Below are positions 52,936-64,000 of a stretch of DNA of 64,000 nt, piece after piece; position 1 is the stretch's first letter, and every line of letters begins with the position of its first letter. This DNA comes from Schistocerca nitens. Lineage: Eukaryota > Arthropoda > Insecta > Orthoptera > Acrididae. The stretch spans positions 190,579,548 to 190,643,547 of the forward strand of contig NC_064618.1 in assembly GCF_023898315.1 (NCBI RefSeq), in the 5' to 3' direction. Position numbers and translations under genes: made by a program. Under the pieces are notes generated by a model. The model did no database searches and was not told the origin of the DNA. It saw only the letters and a program-made list of their open reading frames with translations.

Positions 52936-55744
52936 TATCTAACGATCACGAACGTTACAGCGTTTATAAACCGAACCTGAGAAAAACACGCCTACCAACG
53001 TACGTTTATGTCGCACAACTTCTTCTTGGTGTTGCGACATTTTTCCGTCAGCACTATGCACTGCACCGGAATTTATTCAAAATGGCCCCTTGGTCATTTC
53101 ACAACGGCTAATCAAATAAACTTGATATGTGTTGGTTAAACTTTTCTTTGATACATCAATAATGTCAGTTTTGGTTTTCAGACTAACGACAACACTACAG
53201 CTGTTTTCTTAACACCTGTAGAATTTCCTTCGATGTGGGATTTATACATGCCAATGTGATTAAACTTAGAGTCGGTATTCAAACGTTTTGTTTTATAGGG
53301 CCATTTTTCAGATAATCTATCTTAAAATTCTTGAACTTCCTTACAGATAGGAGAAAATAACTGCTTTTAAAATAAAATTGCAGTCATAACGATAACAATG
53401 TACTCAATAAAACTACAGTGACTAACGTATGAGAACCTCCAATTTATAAGTTATGGAAGATTTGTGTTCATTTCGATGCAAAAATTGTCATTATTATTCC
53501 CAAAATAGTTTCAGGGATAACTCGCTATCGTCAGTGATTCATTTTTACTCTAAGATACATTAACTGTAGAGTCCTACTCGCTGATTTTCAATTATTTTTA
53601 TGGGTTTATGTTTATGTTCTGTACGTGGAAGTATAGTGAGCTAGGAACACATGTTGTTTCCTGGTGAACATTTCAGTCTAGTGACCAGCTGGAGAATCAC
53701 ATGAAGCACTGGAGACCACCATAAGCAGTTTCCAGTATTTTCTATTGTTTTTTATGTTGTGAGAAATAAGGTGGCTTCTGTGTAGATTTTGTAAAAAATA
53801 CATGTGTGCATAGCTCAGCGATGTACAAAATATTATAGCTAACACTATTAATTCTTCAGAGTTTTATGGTGAGTAAAATTCTGCGTATTTTTAAAAATTA
53901 TCACAATATGTATTACATTTTAATCTGCAGTTCGTCAGTCGTGCACTATCATGTCTCTTGGAACAAAAGACCTCTTTACATTGAAACACGTGGTATGCTG
54001 ATGAAATCTTGTCAGGTTTCCATGTGGGTAGCTGCGTCCAAAGTCCGCGACGTTTCGATGTCATTCTCATCATCTTCTAGCAAATGACACTCATCGAAAC
54101 TTCGCGGATTTTCGAAGCAGCTATACAGGTGGAAGCCCGAGAAGATTTCATCAGCAGTATACATCGGGAAAGCCTACATTCCCATATGAAACACGTGGTA
54201 TGTTTCAACAATTTTCCCTGTATCTAAAATGGAAATTTGTGGAAGTTGACAACAGCGTTTGTTCCGAACGAATTCCTCTCCCGTGGCAAGCTTTACATCT
54301 CAGAGAAGCACTTGCATTCTACGTCCTCAGTTATTTTCTGGATATATTCCAATCTGTATATTCCTATACAGTTTTTGCCATCTACAGGTCCCTCTGCTGC
54401 CATGGAAGTTATTCCTTGCTGTCTTAACAGACGTCATCCGTCCCTTCTCTTTGTCAATGTTATCCATATATTCCTTTCCTCCCCCATTCTGCGGAGAACC
54501 TCCCCATTCCTAACCTTATCACTTCACCTATGGTATGTATCAGATTAATAACGCAACACATAAACTATTGAATTTGGGTAGCATATTTTTTCCTAGGTAC
54601 ATGACAATGCTGTACCCTGCAACAGCATTTTACATTTGGAACAACCGATATCCCGAGTAATTTTTGTAGTGTCAGAAATAGATTGCTGCACAACTAAAGC
54701 AAATGCTATGATTGCAAAATGGAATCAGACACTATATTAAACTCTATTCAGGAGTGGCTGGAGGCGAGAGTCTGAAAAGTGTTTCCATTAATCTGCTCTT
54801 ACTCTGACGTCTCCTGCGTATTACAAATGTGATAGTGTGTGTGCTCTCCTCAAAGAGCATGTGGTCTGAAAGATTAGCGTCTGTTGTTAGCTGTATTAAA
54901 TTTTTAAATACACAGACGCGATTGGATAATTTTGCGAATCGTAAGAATAAATAACGTGTTTTAACTCACACCGGAAGTTGATATGCACGAACACAGTAAT
55001 TAACGCAAAATACAGGCAGCCATTCACAGTGCATAGAATCTTAAAGTCGGCACTGAAGACAAGAGAAACCTAAAAGAAAAATGATATCCGTACACTCAGA
55101 TATATCGCAGAAACCAGTTCATATGACCGTTTAGTGGATCTTATGTAAACTAAAGGGGGTATAGTCGTTATAAAAATTGATCATGAACGTCAGGTATCAG
55201 TAAGGCTCTGCAATATAGCGAGGCATTCGTTCCGAGAAACCTGCAAGCTCCTTTCAGTATTGAGATAGCTTTTCGTACTGCGGATATTTGCATAGAGGAA
55301 AAGTGTCGGTCTAAATATAGTATCTTTGCGCAAGTATCGTACGCCATCCCATCACTCACATAATTATAGCCACTCCTTCCTCAAGAACAACAAGTCTTAA
55401 CAGTTATAATTACAGGGCACCATGACAGCTCGTTATCACGCATGATAAGAAAACCGGTAATACCCTTGCTGTGAAGATGGTCATCCAGCAGCGAGTTTGG
55501 CAGTATATATGGACAGGTCGACGCGCCCTGCTGTAGGCAGGTCTACACAAGAGGTGTTCCAAACCAACCAGCGTTAAGGTACGTCCTTCTTCACAGTCTG
55601 TCCATTTGACTTGCGTTGCTACTCTCTGAAAAATAGTGAGGGATTAGCTTTGTTTTGATGAAGAAACTAGTGTTTCAGCTCCTTCTCTGATAGAAATAAG
55701 TTATTGTTATAGGGAACGGAGTGATTTCTGCTGTACTGTAACTG
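52936..55744. other. No recognised gene or repeat
   Basis: AT-rich, with short open frames (for example 54237-54548 and 55168-55359) and no motif I can name. No SINE or transposon ends seen. Confidence 0.4.
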
Positions 55745-56170
55745 TTTGTCCAGCCATCGTATGTTGCACGGCGAAGGATAGCTTGTACCACTGATAGCCG
55801 TTTTCCTTTCCTGTTCCAAAATCAAACAGAGCGATGGGAAAACGAGCCCTAATATGTCTTATCTGAGCTGTCCTTATACGAAAAGTACGTCGGTGGCGGT
55901 AGAATCACTGTGCAATCAGCTTCAAATTCCGGTTCTTTAGATTTTCACGGTAGTGTTACGCGAAACGATAGTCGTCTTTCCTCCAGGGAACCTCATATGA
56001 GTTCCTGAAACATTTTTGTAGCACTCACCCGATGATTGAATCTACCGGTAACAAATCTAGCAGCATGCAACTGATTGTTTTGATGTATTTCTCTAGTCCG
56101 ACCTGGTGAGAATCACAAACACTCGTACAGCACTCAAGAATGGATCGCACTAGTGTTCTCTTTCCGGAGT
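55745..56170 (-). pseudogene. LINE 3' fragment
   Basis: The minus strand, right to left: ILECCTSVCDSHQVGLEKYI, then QLHAARFVTGRFNHRVSATK-like text in a second frame, RRLSFRVTLP and RTAQIRHIRARFPIALFDFG. These correspond to the VRPILEY-SSVWDP, RRAARFVTG and KIREIRA blocks of the other LINE tails, but more diverged. Stops throughout. Confidence 0.55.
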
Positions 56171-56363
56171 CCTTTCGAGAAGTCCGTTCGTTAGATGAAG
56201 TTTATTTCATGAACCTGGACTCCCCCTGTTCCATTGCTGAGATCTAGTGAGAGGTGGTGGGACGTGCCCTCCCCACGATATGACGTTTGCCCCAAAAGTT
56301 GTGTAAAAATCCTATAAATGAGATTTTTAAAATTTGTTTTAAACATTGATTAGAACAGCTCCA

Positions 56364-56400
56364 AAAGTTTCGGGTGTGCAGCCGCTGCACACCCGAAACT
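56364..56400. repeat. Perfect 17-bp inverted repeat, 3-nt loop
   Basis: AAGTTTCGGGTGTGCAG, then CCG, then the exact reverse complement. The phrase TTGATTAGAACA lies on both sides (56345 and 56411) as a direct repeat. It could be a transposon end-to-end remnant or a structured RNA or DNA element. Confidence 0.9.
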
Positions 56401-56759
56401 TAATGGAACTTTGATTAGAACACTTTAATAAAAACATGTATTATTTAGAAAGTATATAAACATTTCTTATAATGCGTGATTAAAAGCACTTTATCTTAAA
56501 CATACCAGCCCTAACTAGTATTCGGATGGAAAAACAGACAGAAATATTCTTACAAATAGGCTTCAAGAAAACAGGATCAACTATTTTTACGGATTCCTGA
56601 AATATTGACATTTTGTTGTAATATTGCGCTACACATCAGCTCTTATTAATCCTTTAGCTACTTTGCAGATGAGAAATAACATTGTTTTTACCTTGTTTTA
56701 ATCTGTATGATTCTGTAGCTTTTCTATATCTTGATTTGAACGATCTCTATGAAAACTCT

Positions 56760-56958
56760 GCCGGCCGGTGTGGCCGAAAGGTTCTAGGCGCTTCAGTCTG
56801 GAACCGCGCGACCGCTACGGTCGCAGGTTCGAATCCTGCCTCGGGCATGGATGTGTGTGCTGTCGTTAGGTTAGTTAGGTTTAAGTAGTTCTAAGTCCTA
56901 GATGACTGATGACCTCCGATGTTAAGTCCCATAGTGTTCAGAGCCATTTGAACCATTT
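56760..56958 (+). repeat. tRNA-derived SINE, family S1
   Basis: It is flanked by an 11-of-12-bp duplication (TATGAAAACTCT at 56748-56759, TATGAAAATTCT at 56959-56970). It is a nearly complete copy. The head runs from GCCGGCCGGTGTGGCCGA to the hairpin GCGACCGCTACGGTCGC and GGTTCGAATCC, and the body to GAGCCATTTGAACCATTT. It is the best template for S1 in this window. Confidence 0.93.
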
Positions 56959-57231
56959 TATGAAAATTCTTCTTGGTGACATTCAGCTGTGCTTTCTCCC
57001 ACAAACGATCAACTTACTAGCACGTGTGTTTCATCTCGTAGGCATGCTCTTTAACAAACGCACTGTAAAAGTTCTGATACAAATGAAGGGTGTGAAAATT
57101 GACTATTGACCCTAAATAACAAAAAGTGTGAGGTCATCCAAAAGAGTGCTAAAAAGAATCCGTTAAACTTCCGGTACACGATAAATCAATAAAATATAAA
57201 GGTCGTAAATTGAACTAAATACGAGGGCAGT

Positions 57232-58503
57232 TCAATAAGTAATGCAACACATTTTTTTTCTGAAACAGGGGTTGTTTTATTCAGCATTGAAATACACCAG
57301 GTTATTCCCCAATCTTTTAGCTACACAACACTATTTTTCAACGTAATCTCCATTCAGTGCTACGGCCTTATGCCACCTTGAAATGAGGGCCTGTATGCCT
57401 GCACGGTACCATTCCACTGGTCGATGTCGGAGCCAACGTCGTACTGCATCAATAACTTCTTCATCATCCGAGTAGTGCCTCCCACGGATTGCGTACTTCA
57501 TTGGGCCAAACATATGGAAATCAGACGGTGCGAGATCGGAGCTGTAGGGTGCATGAGGAAGAACAGTCACTGAAGTTTTGTGAGCTCCTCTCGGGTGCGA
57601 AGACTTGTGTGAGGTCTTGTGTTGTCATGAAGTCGTTTCTTCAATTTCTGAAGAGTAGCACAATACACTTCAGAGTTGATCGTTTGACCATGGGGAAGGA
57701 CATGAACAGAATAACCCCTTCAGCGTCCCAGAAGACTGTAACCATGACTTTACCGGCTGAGGGTATGGCTTTAAACTTTTTCTTGGTAGGGGAGTGGGTG
57801 TGGCGCCACTCCATTGATTGCCGTTTTGTTTCAGGTTCGAAGTGATGAACCCATGTTTCATCGCCTGTAACAATCTTTGACAAGAAGTTGTCACCCTCAG
57901 CCACATGACGAGCAAGCAATTCCGCACAGATGGTTCTCCTTTGCTCTTTATGGTGTTCGGTTAGACAACGAGGGACCCAGCGGGAACAAACCTTTGAATA
58001 TCCCAACTGGTGAACAATTGTGACAGCACTACCAACAGAGATGTCAAGTTGGGCACTGAGTTGTTTGATGGTGATCCATCGATCATCTCGAACGAGTGTG
58101 TTCGCACGCTCCGCCATTGCAGGAGTCACAGCTGTGCACGGCCGGCCCGCACGCGGCAGATCAGACAGTCTTGCTTGACCTTGCGGCGATGATGACACAC
58201 GCTTTGCCCAACGACTCACCGTGCTTTTGTCCACTGCCAGGTCACCGTAGACATTCTGCAAGCGCCTATGAATATCTGAGATGCCCTGGTTTTCCGCCAA
58301 AAGAAACTCGATCACTGCCCGTTGTTTGCAACGCACATCCGTTACAGACGCCATTTTAACAGCGCTGCCACCTGTCGAGAGTCAATGAAACTATACGAGA
58401 CGAAGCGGGAATTTTTGAAAATATTCCACAAGAAATTTCCGGTTTTTTCAACCAAAATTGGCCGAGAAAAAAAAGTGTTGCATTACTTATTGAACTGCCC
58501 TCG
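57232..58503. mobile_element. mariner element (1272 bp)
   Basis: TA borders lie at 57230-57231 and 58504-58505. Ends start CGAGGGCAGTTCAATAAGTA and agree for 29 bp (through ATGCAACAC), each followed by a T-rich run. One minus-strand transposase. Size and ends are those of a true mariner. Confidence 0.93.
57331..58354 (-). pseudogene. mariner DD34D transposase (two frameshifts)
   Basis: It starts at ATG 58354 (MASVTDVRCKQRAVIEFLLA). Two HTH regions lie at residues about 5-50 (ISDIHRRLQNVYGDLAVDKS) and about 75-130 (WITIKQLSAQLDISVGSAVT). The core has Asp in VTGDETWVHHFEPETKRQS. Near 57650 the frame shifts and RLHDNTRPHTS supplies the second Asp. A second shift near 57575 leads to LPHAPYSSDLAPSDFHMFG with the third Asp, giving 34 residues between the last two. 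The end is GDYVEK-stop at 57331. The WVPRCLTEHHKEQR linker motif of mariners is kept. Inactive because of the shifts. Confidence 0.9.
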
Positions 58504-58505
58504 TA

Positions 58506-59075
58506 CCTATGAATTACAGTTACGAACAACTTAAATTGGAAGGGGCACATAGAAATTGTTGTTAGGAAGGCTAACCAGACTGCATATTAATGACAGGACA
58601 CTTAGAAAATGTAACAGATGTACTAAATAGACCGTCTACACTATGCTTATCCGTCCTGCTGCGCGATGTGGGATCCTTACTAGATAGGATTGACGGAGTA
58701 CATTGAAAAAGTTCACTTTTTGTATTATCGCGAAATAGGGAAGAGAGTATCACTGAAATGATTCAGGATTTGGGATTGACATAATTAAAACAAAGGCGCT
58801 TTACGTTGCAGAGGTATCTTCTCACGAAATTCCAAACTTTCTCCTCTGAACGAGAAAATATTTTGTTAACGTAGACCTACATGGGGAGAAACGAGCACCA
58901 TGATAAACTAAGTGAAATCAGAGCTCGCACGGAAAGATTTAGGCATTCATTCTTTCCGAGCGCTATACGAGATTGGAACAATAGAGAATTGTGAAGGTGG
59001 TTCGATGAACCCTCTGCCAGGCATTGAAGTGTGATTTGCAGAGTATTCATGAAGACGTAGATGTAGAAATTTGTG
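58506..59075 (+). pseudogene. LINE 3' fragment
   Basis: The plus strand reads LNWKGHIEIVVRKANQTAY (thumb), CAMWDPY-IGLTEYIEKVHF, then MIN-VKSELARKDLGIHSF, GGSMNPLPGIEV and FAEYS, ending in the GAAGACGTAGATGTAGA tail at about 59060. This matches the order of the 3200 and 60622 fragments. The mariner element sits directly upstream, at its left edge. Confidence 0.65.
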
Positions 59076-59339
59076 TTGAACAGAATAAAATCGGCTTTTT
59101 ATGCGTTCCAGAATATCACGGCAGACTCACTGACACGCATTCATCTCTACTGCCGCGGCGCCCGAATGAAATCCGCCACTTGTACAGCATTTGTTTCAAA
59201 ATGGGAAAAGCCGGGCATGCACAAGTGTAAACCATTCAATTCGTTTCAAAGAGGCCAAATAAACTGGTGGTCACTGTAATATTGTCAAGCTTACGGATTA
59301 AATTTGTAAAACAAAATCTGATCCACTATATCTAGGTAA

Positions 59340-60621
59340 GTTCTATGAATTAAAACGTTTTGAGATTTTCATTACACCTCACCCCCATACATTCAAACGA
59401 AATTTGGTGTGATTTTTCTGAATCCTTTCCCACCCTTCGACCCAAATTAATAGACGTGCCCTTTTCAGATGAACCACATTTTCCTAAAATTCTATCTATG
59501 AACCGAAATCGGCCATTCGTCTTACCTGCTATTGTCCATACGTACTTATTCCATTTCATATCGCTTTACAACGTTACAACCAGATATTTAATCGATGTGC
59601 GTGCGCCGGTCGTTGTGGCCCAGCGGCTCTAGGCACTTCAGTCCGAAACCGCGCCGCTGCTACGGTCGCAGGTTCGAATCCTGCCTCGAGCATGGATGCG
59701 TGTCATGACCTTAGGTCAGTTAGGTTTAAGTAGTTCTAAGTCTAGGGGACTGATGACCTCAGATGTTAAGTCCCATAGCGCTCAGAGCCATTTGAACCAT
59801 TTGATGTGCGTGCGTAAAGCAGTACTGACAGATTTCTAATGCTGTATTCGAACACTACGTGATTATTTTGCCTACTCACCTACATTAACTTTTTTTTCCT
59901 AAGTTAAGAGCAAGGTGTCTGTCATCTCACCAATTAGAATTTTGTCTAAGTCATCTTGTATCCTCAGTCAACGACGTTACCCTTCCGCATACCACAGCAT
60001 CATCAGTAAACAGCTGCAGAGTACTGTTCACCCTGTTCATCAGATTGTTTATGTACACTGAAATTAAGAGCGGTCCTATCACACTTCCCTGGTGCAGACC
60101 TGACGATGCTCTCGTTTCTGAAGAACACTCGCTGTCAAAGAAAACGTACTAGGCTTTGTTACTTAATGCGTTTTCAAGCCTCTCACATGTCTGGGAACCT
60201 CTTCTGTATGCTCGCATCTTTGTTAATAGGCGGGGATACCGCGTCAAATGCTTTCCGGAAATCTAGGAATATGAAACCTGCCTATTGCCCTGTATCCATT
60301 ATTCGTAGGAGATCATGTGAGGAAAGGGGCAAGCTGACTTTCGCACGATCGATTCTTTCTAAATCTGTGTTAAATTGAGAACAGGAGCTTTTCTGTCTCA
60401 AGGAAAAATTATCACGTTCGAACTGAGAATCTGTTCAAATATTCTACTGCAAACCACTTTCAAGGATGTTGGTCTGTAATTTTGCTCGTCCGTTCTTTTA
60501 CACCTTCATGCACAAGGGTCAAATACGGTTGGAACTTTACGCTGGGCGAGAAAATTGCAATAAATGCAATCTCGCTGAGGGACCGCTGCCGTGGAGCACT
60601 CTCTGCAAAACCGATTTCGGA
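59340..60621 (-). pseudogene. LINE fragment with RT (Jockey/CR1-like)
   Basis: Right to left: NYRPTSLKVVCSRIFEQIL (60440-60500), a weak LDF-KAFDAV equivalent (ISGKHLTRYP frame, about 60240), SGLHQGSVIGPLLISVYINN (60075-60115), LQLFTDDAVVCGR (RT active site, about 59985-60025), then, past a SINE, MKWNKYVWTIAGKTNGRFRF and IDRILGKC (59480-59560). The FTDD form replaces the usual FADD. Multiple stops. The upstream edge abuts the tail of the next LINE at 60622. Confidence 0.72.
59606..59802 (+). repeat. tRNA-derived SINE, family S1
   Basis: A perfect 12-bp duplication, GATGTGCGTGCG (59594-59605 and 59803-59814), flanks it. The head hairpin is damaged (CGCCGCTGCTACGGTCGC) but GGTTCGAATCC is intact. 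It is inserted in the LINE fragment. Confidence 0.93.
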
Positions 60622-61870
60622 TTCCATCTACATCTACATTTATACTCCGATAGCCACGCAAAGGTGTGTGGCAGAGGGCACTTTACGTGCCACTGTCATT
60701 ACCTCCCTTTTCTGTTCCAGTCGCGTATGGTTCGCGGAAAGAACGACTGCCGGAAAGCCTCCGTGCGCGCTCTAATCTCTCTTATTTTACATTCGTGTTC
60801 TCCACGGGAGGTATAAGTAGGGGGAAAGCAATATATTCGATGCCTGATCCAGAAACGCACCCTCTCGAAACCTGGACAGCAAGCTACACCGCGATGCAGA
60901 GCGCCTCTCTTGCACAGTCTGCCACTTGATTTAGCTAAACATCTCCGTAACGGTATCACGCTTACCAAATAACCCTGTGACGAAACGCACCGCTCTTCTT
61001 TGGATCTTCTCTATCTCCTCTGACAACTCGACCTGCTACGGATCCCACACTGATGAGCAATACTCAAGTATAGGTCGAACGAGTGTTGTGTAAGCCACCT
61101 CCTTTGTTGATGGACTAAATTTTCTAAGGACCCTCCCAATGAATCTCAACCTGGCACCCGCCTTACCAACAATTAATTTTATATGATCGTTCCACTTCAA
61201 ATCGTTCCGTAAGCATACTCCCAGATATTTTACGGAAGTAACTGCTACCAGTGTTTGTTCCGCTGTCATGTAATCATACAAGAAGGGATCCTTCTTACTA
61301 TGTATTCGCAATACATTACATTTGTCTATGTTAAGGGTCAGTTGCCACTCCATGCACCAAGTGCCTATCCGCTGCAGATCTTACTGCACTTCGCTGAAAT
61401 TTTCTAATGCTTCAACTTCTCTGTATACTACAGCTTCATCCGCGAAAAGCCGCATGGAACTTCTGGTCCTCGCGACTCATTATTTTCAACTCTGTGACTT
61501 GCTTTCTAAGCCAGGTACGCCTATTACTATTTCCTCCCTATGGATGTCTTTACGACGAGCAGACGATTGTGCTTTTGTGCGATCCTTCTGTGTTAATGAC
61601 ATTTTTCTTTAAACTGCAGCGCTCCTTTTGTTGTTTTCTGTTGCCACCCGCGACTGGTTAACGACTGAGTGGACGGAAGCTTCGCGCCGCTTAGCGATTT
61701 TACATAGAACAAGAATTTTCTCGGATTCTCGGAAAGACCTTTTGCTAAGTTTTACATGCGCTCCAATATCTACTAAATTTTACCTGTCGTCATTTGTGCG
61801 TTCTTTTTTGAAACGGGAGTGCAGCAGTCTTTGCTTCATCATCATTTTTCGAATTTTGTTATGAAACCAC
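60622..61870 (-). pseudogene. LINE fragment, RT linker to 3' tail
   Basis: Right to left: MMKQRLLHSRFKKERTNDD-like and ENPRKFLFYVKSLS (linker before RT, 61700-61850), a gap, then LFADEAVVYREVEALENF-like text (active site with Asp-Asp changed to Asp-Glu, about 61410-61460), MEWQLTLNIDKCNVLRIHSK, SVKYLGVCLRNDLKWNDHIK, ARLRFIGRVLRKF and TTLVRPILEYCSSVWDP (61036-61353), then IEKIQRRAVRFVTG and a short non-coding tail ending in GATGTAGATGTAGATG at about 60625. Most of the RT fingers are deleted. Its tail meets the start of another LINE fragment, so it probably inserted next to or into it. Confidence 0.75.
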
Positions 61871-64000
61871 AATGAATAAAACCATCCTGTAGCTATACCG
61901 ACACTGTCGATAAGAATGCATGTTTGTAGCTACAATGTGTAAAATATTTCCACTGCGCGAGAGCTGCCGAACTGGCTGATCATACAATTTTCGCGAAACG
62001 CTTTCAATAGCATTTCAGGAGACTACCTGTCTGAACAACCTGAAATTAATCCATAGATATCTCAGTCTATACTCAATAGGTTAAATTTGCCTCGAAGTAA
62101 TATTGTGTCATCTTGGTATTTCTGCGTTACTAAGTGTAAACTTACTTTAAGTGATTCTTAAACTATCGGACTGCAAAATTATCTAATAACTGAGTTTAGC
62201 AAGACCTGTTGCACGCATCCAGATGAATTCTCAGTCAGGCTCAATTTTTGTCGACTGAAATGCATACTCCGCCTCCTGTCTATTTCATATACGTTGTTTG
62301 CCTCCATAAATATCTCACAGCTTTTTACTTTCCTGCTTTCTGCTAGAGAAATGAGTTATCAAGGAGTATCGGTTGATCTGTTTCACAAAAATGTTGATTG
62401 AACAAATATTTACTAAAATGTCGCCTCCGAAATTGTACTTGTACGTTTTGTCATCACGTTGATATTGAAATAAGTTAAGACATTGTGTCGCAATTTATTT
62501 CTTTGCGTTGTAAATTTTATTCTCTAGCTCCTTACGTCTCAGAAGAGTAAAAAATACCAATTACTAATCTCAAACTTTGGTTTTAAGAATAATCCAGTAA
62601 TGTTTTGAAAGTTACCCGCTTCCAATCGGGAAAGCTGGGAAATTTTTGTTTTCCCTGTGTCAAATATCATCGTACTTATTAAATTTCACCAGAATACATA
62701 ATGAAACGTGGACACATGTAAGTTAGAATTCAGCAAGTTTTTGAGACTTTGGGCTCTGTTCTAGACCCCTTTCCGAATCTGTCTCCAGAGGTAGTTTACC
62801 AATAAGTTTTCATTACACTGTCTCTGGTAGCGATGTTCAAATTTCTGTATACCTTTACAAGGGTTCACTTTGCGCTTCCGACAACGACGCCACGTTCTCT
62901 ACATAACCGTCAGTAGCATGCAGCCTGGAAGAGATCGTGCGTCTCACCAAGCCAATGTTCTTCACAGTAGCCTTGAACAGTTCCACATAGTTCTCGCCCT
63001 TGTAACAGCCCAAACGACGGCGACAAGGTAATTTACAACAACTATCTCCTCCTCGCTGTTCGTCCTTGGAAATTTCCAGTATGGCAAGGACTTCTTTATC
63101 TATTGTGCCACAAAAACGTCGGCTTTTAACTTTGCCTCAGTTTGAGAAAGACTCCAAGGAGGTATCTGAAGGCCGCCGACACCGACGTCAGGCCTCCAAT
63201 AAACCGCTTGATTACGCCCAAATTTAAGTGTGACGGATTCATCAACAGTTCTTTTGGATCTACCAGTGGTTCCCAATTGACATTATTCTTTCATACGCGG
63301 AATTTATTTCTCGGTGGCCAGTCTCTGCCATCCCAAAACAAGGAAACCAGAGAAACGTAGCAAAACCACTTTTGAGGCCAATCCGAATTCCCACCATTAA
63401 TTCCCAGCCATATTGACCATATTTCAAAGATTATAACAAATACCTGGCACTTTTGTACAGTTCGTTAAAATAAAATAAATGAGCCATAAAATGAGTGTAC
63501 GAAAAAACAACTCTGAGGCACTTTGATGAGTTGTCAACGAAAACGCGCCACTAGTTTGGACTGTAATTTGACCAAGTCAAACAGAAGAGTCACATCGGGT
63601 CAGATGCGCAGGTCATTTTAACGAGGAGAAAAAGCTGGAAAATGCTTTAAGACGCTGTTCCAATACTTGCACCCTTTCATCTACAAGTTCCACTGATTCA
63701 TCTTGATATCACAAGCTCAGCATGAGATTTGGTAGGACCAAAGTCTCCGATCAGGTCCTCACAATCTTCCTACTTAGGATGCCAAAGTTCTCCCTCCTCA
63801 GTTGAAAAATCTGAATCTACAACTTCTCTTTCAGCGTGTGAAATCTGTTATGAATATAACCGATGCCCTGCACTGTACAGGTGGCCAAAGTGCGCTTTAC
63901 AGGGCTGTACACATCTTACGAGATGCTAGAACGGAGTAGATTTTTGCTCTCGTCTTCGTAAAATTACCACGTTGGTAGCAGAATCTATCTCGAAACATCT
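61871..64000. other. No recognised gene or repeat
   Basis: About 2.1 kb without identifiable coding or repeat signatures. The frames at 63142-63360 and 63729-63929 have no known motif. Single-copy host DNA, intron, or an unrecognised old element are all possible. Confidence 0.4.

Noticed and set aside
56760-56850. Possible functional tRNA gene in the SINE head (GGCCGA... GGTTCGAATCC)
   Set aside because: It is continuous with the SINE body and flanked by a target duplication, and several copies share it. A real tRNA gene would not be followed by this repeat body each time.

Overview
The window is nuclear DNA of a large-genome arthropod, most likely an orthopteran (grasshopper or locust). That identification is an inference. 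It rests on the tRNA-derived SINE families, which I associate with grasshopper genomes, on the very dense layering of Tc1/mariner, LINE and LTR elements, and on the lack of any bacterial-style coding layout. I could not support a single host exon, rRNA gene, functional tRNA gene or CRISPR array. Nearly everything recognisable is mobile DNA, mostly decayed.

Layout. 1-3.7 kb: a Ginger/KRBA2-type integrase relic, a SINE, a transposase tail and a LINE tail. 3.7-12.4 kb: five Tc1-like transposons or relics, including a TA-flanked 1638-bp element (with a SINE inside) and two nearly identical 1422-bp elements; the first of these keeps an uninterrupted 340-codon transposase. 12.4-19.9 kb: a 5S-rRNA-type SINE, tRNA SINEs, a LINE relic, a second copy of the 3.7-kb element and a further Tc1 relic. 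20-28.8 kb: plus-strand LTR retrotransposon A with gag but no visible pol, carrying a DD41D transposon and two SINEs. 28.8-31 kb: minus-strand Ty3/gypsy gag-protease-RT remnant cut off inside RT. 31-33.7 kb: a Tc1 relic split by a 2.1-kb TG...CA insertion. 34.1-37.8 kb: an RTE-like LINE broken by a foldback element and by a DD41D transposon with about 295-bp inverted ends. 38.6-48.5 kb: minus-strand LTR element B, homologous to A, holding a full-length RTE-like LINE and a SINE. 49.5-50.4 kb: a foldback element with tRNA-like modules in both arms. 50.4-53 kb: a LINE with RNase H and a Tc1 relic. 53-64 kb: LINE fragments, SINEs and a DD34D mariner.

How the parts relate. DD34E, DD32E, DD41D and DD34D transposons lie beside the class that copies through RNA (LTR elements, LINEs, and the SINEs that depend on LINE machinery). 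Target-site duplications (TA for Tc1/mariner; 10-15 bp for SINEs; 11 bp for the RTE-like LINE; 5 bp for the 2.1-kb insertion) and nesting give a readable relative chronology. A and B face each other and form a diverged inverted pair of roughly 9-kb arms.

Calls come from reading translations and repeats by eye, so family names are strongest where catalytic motifs or paired copies within this window support them.
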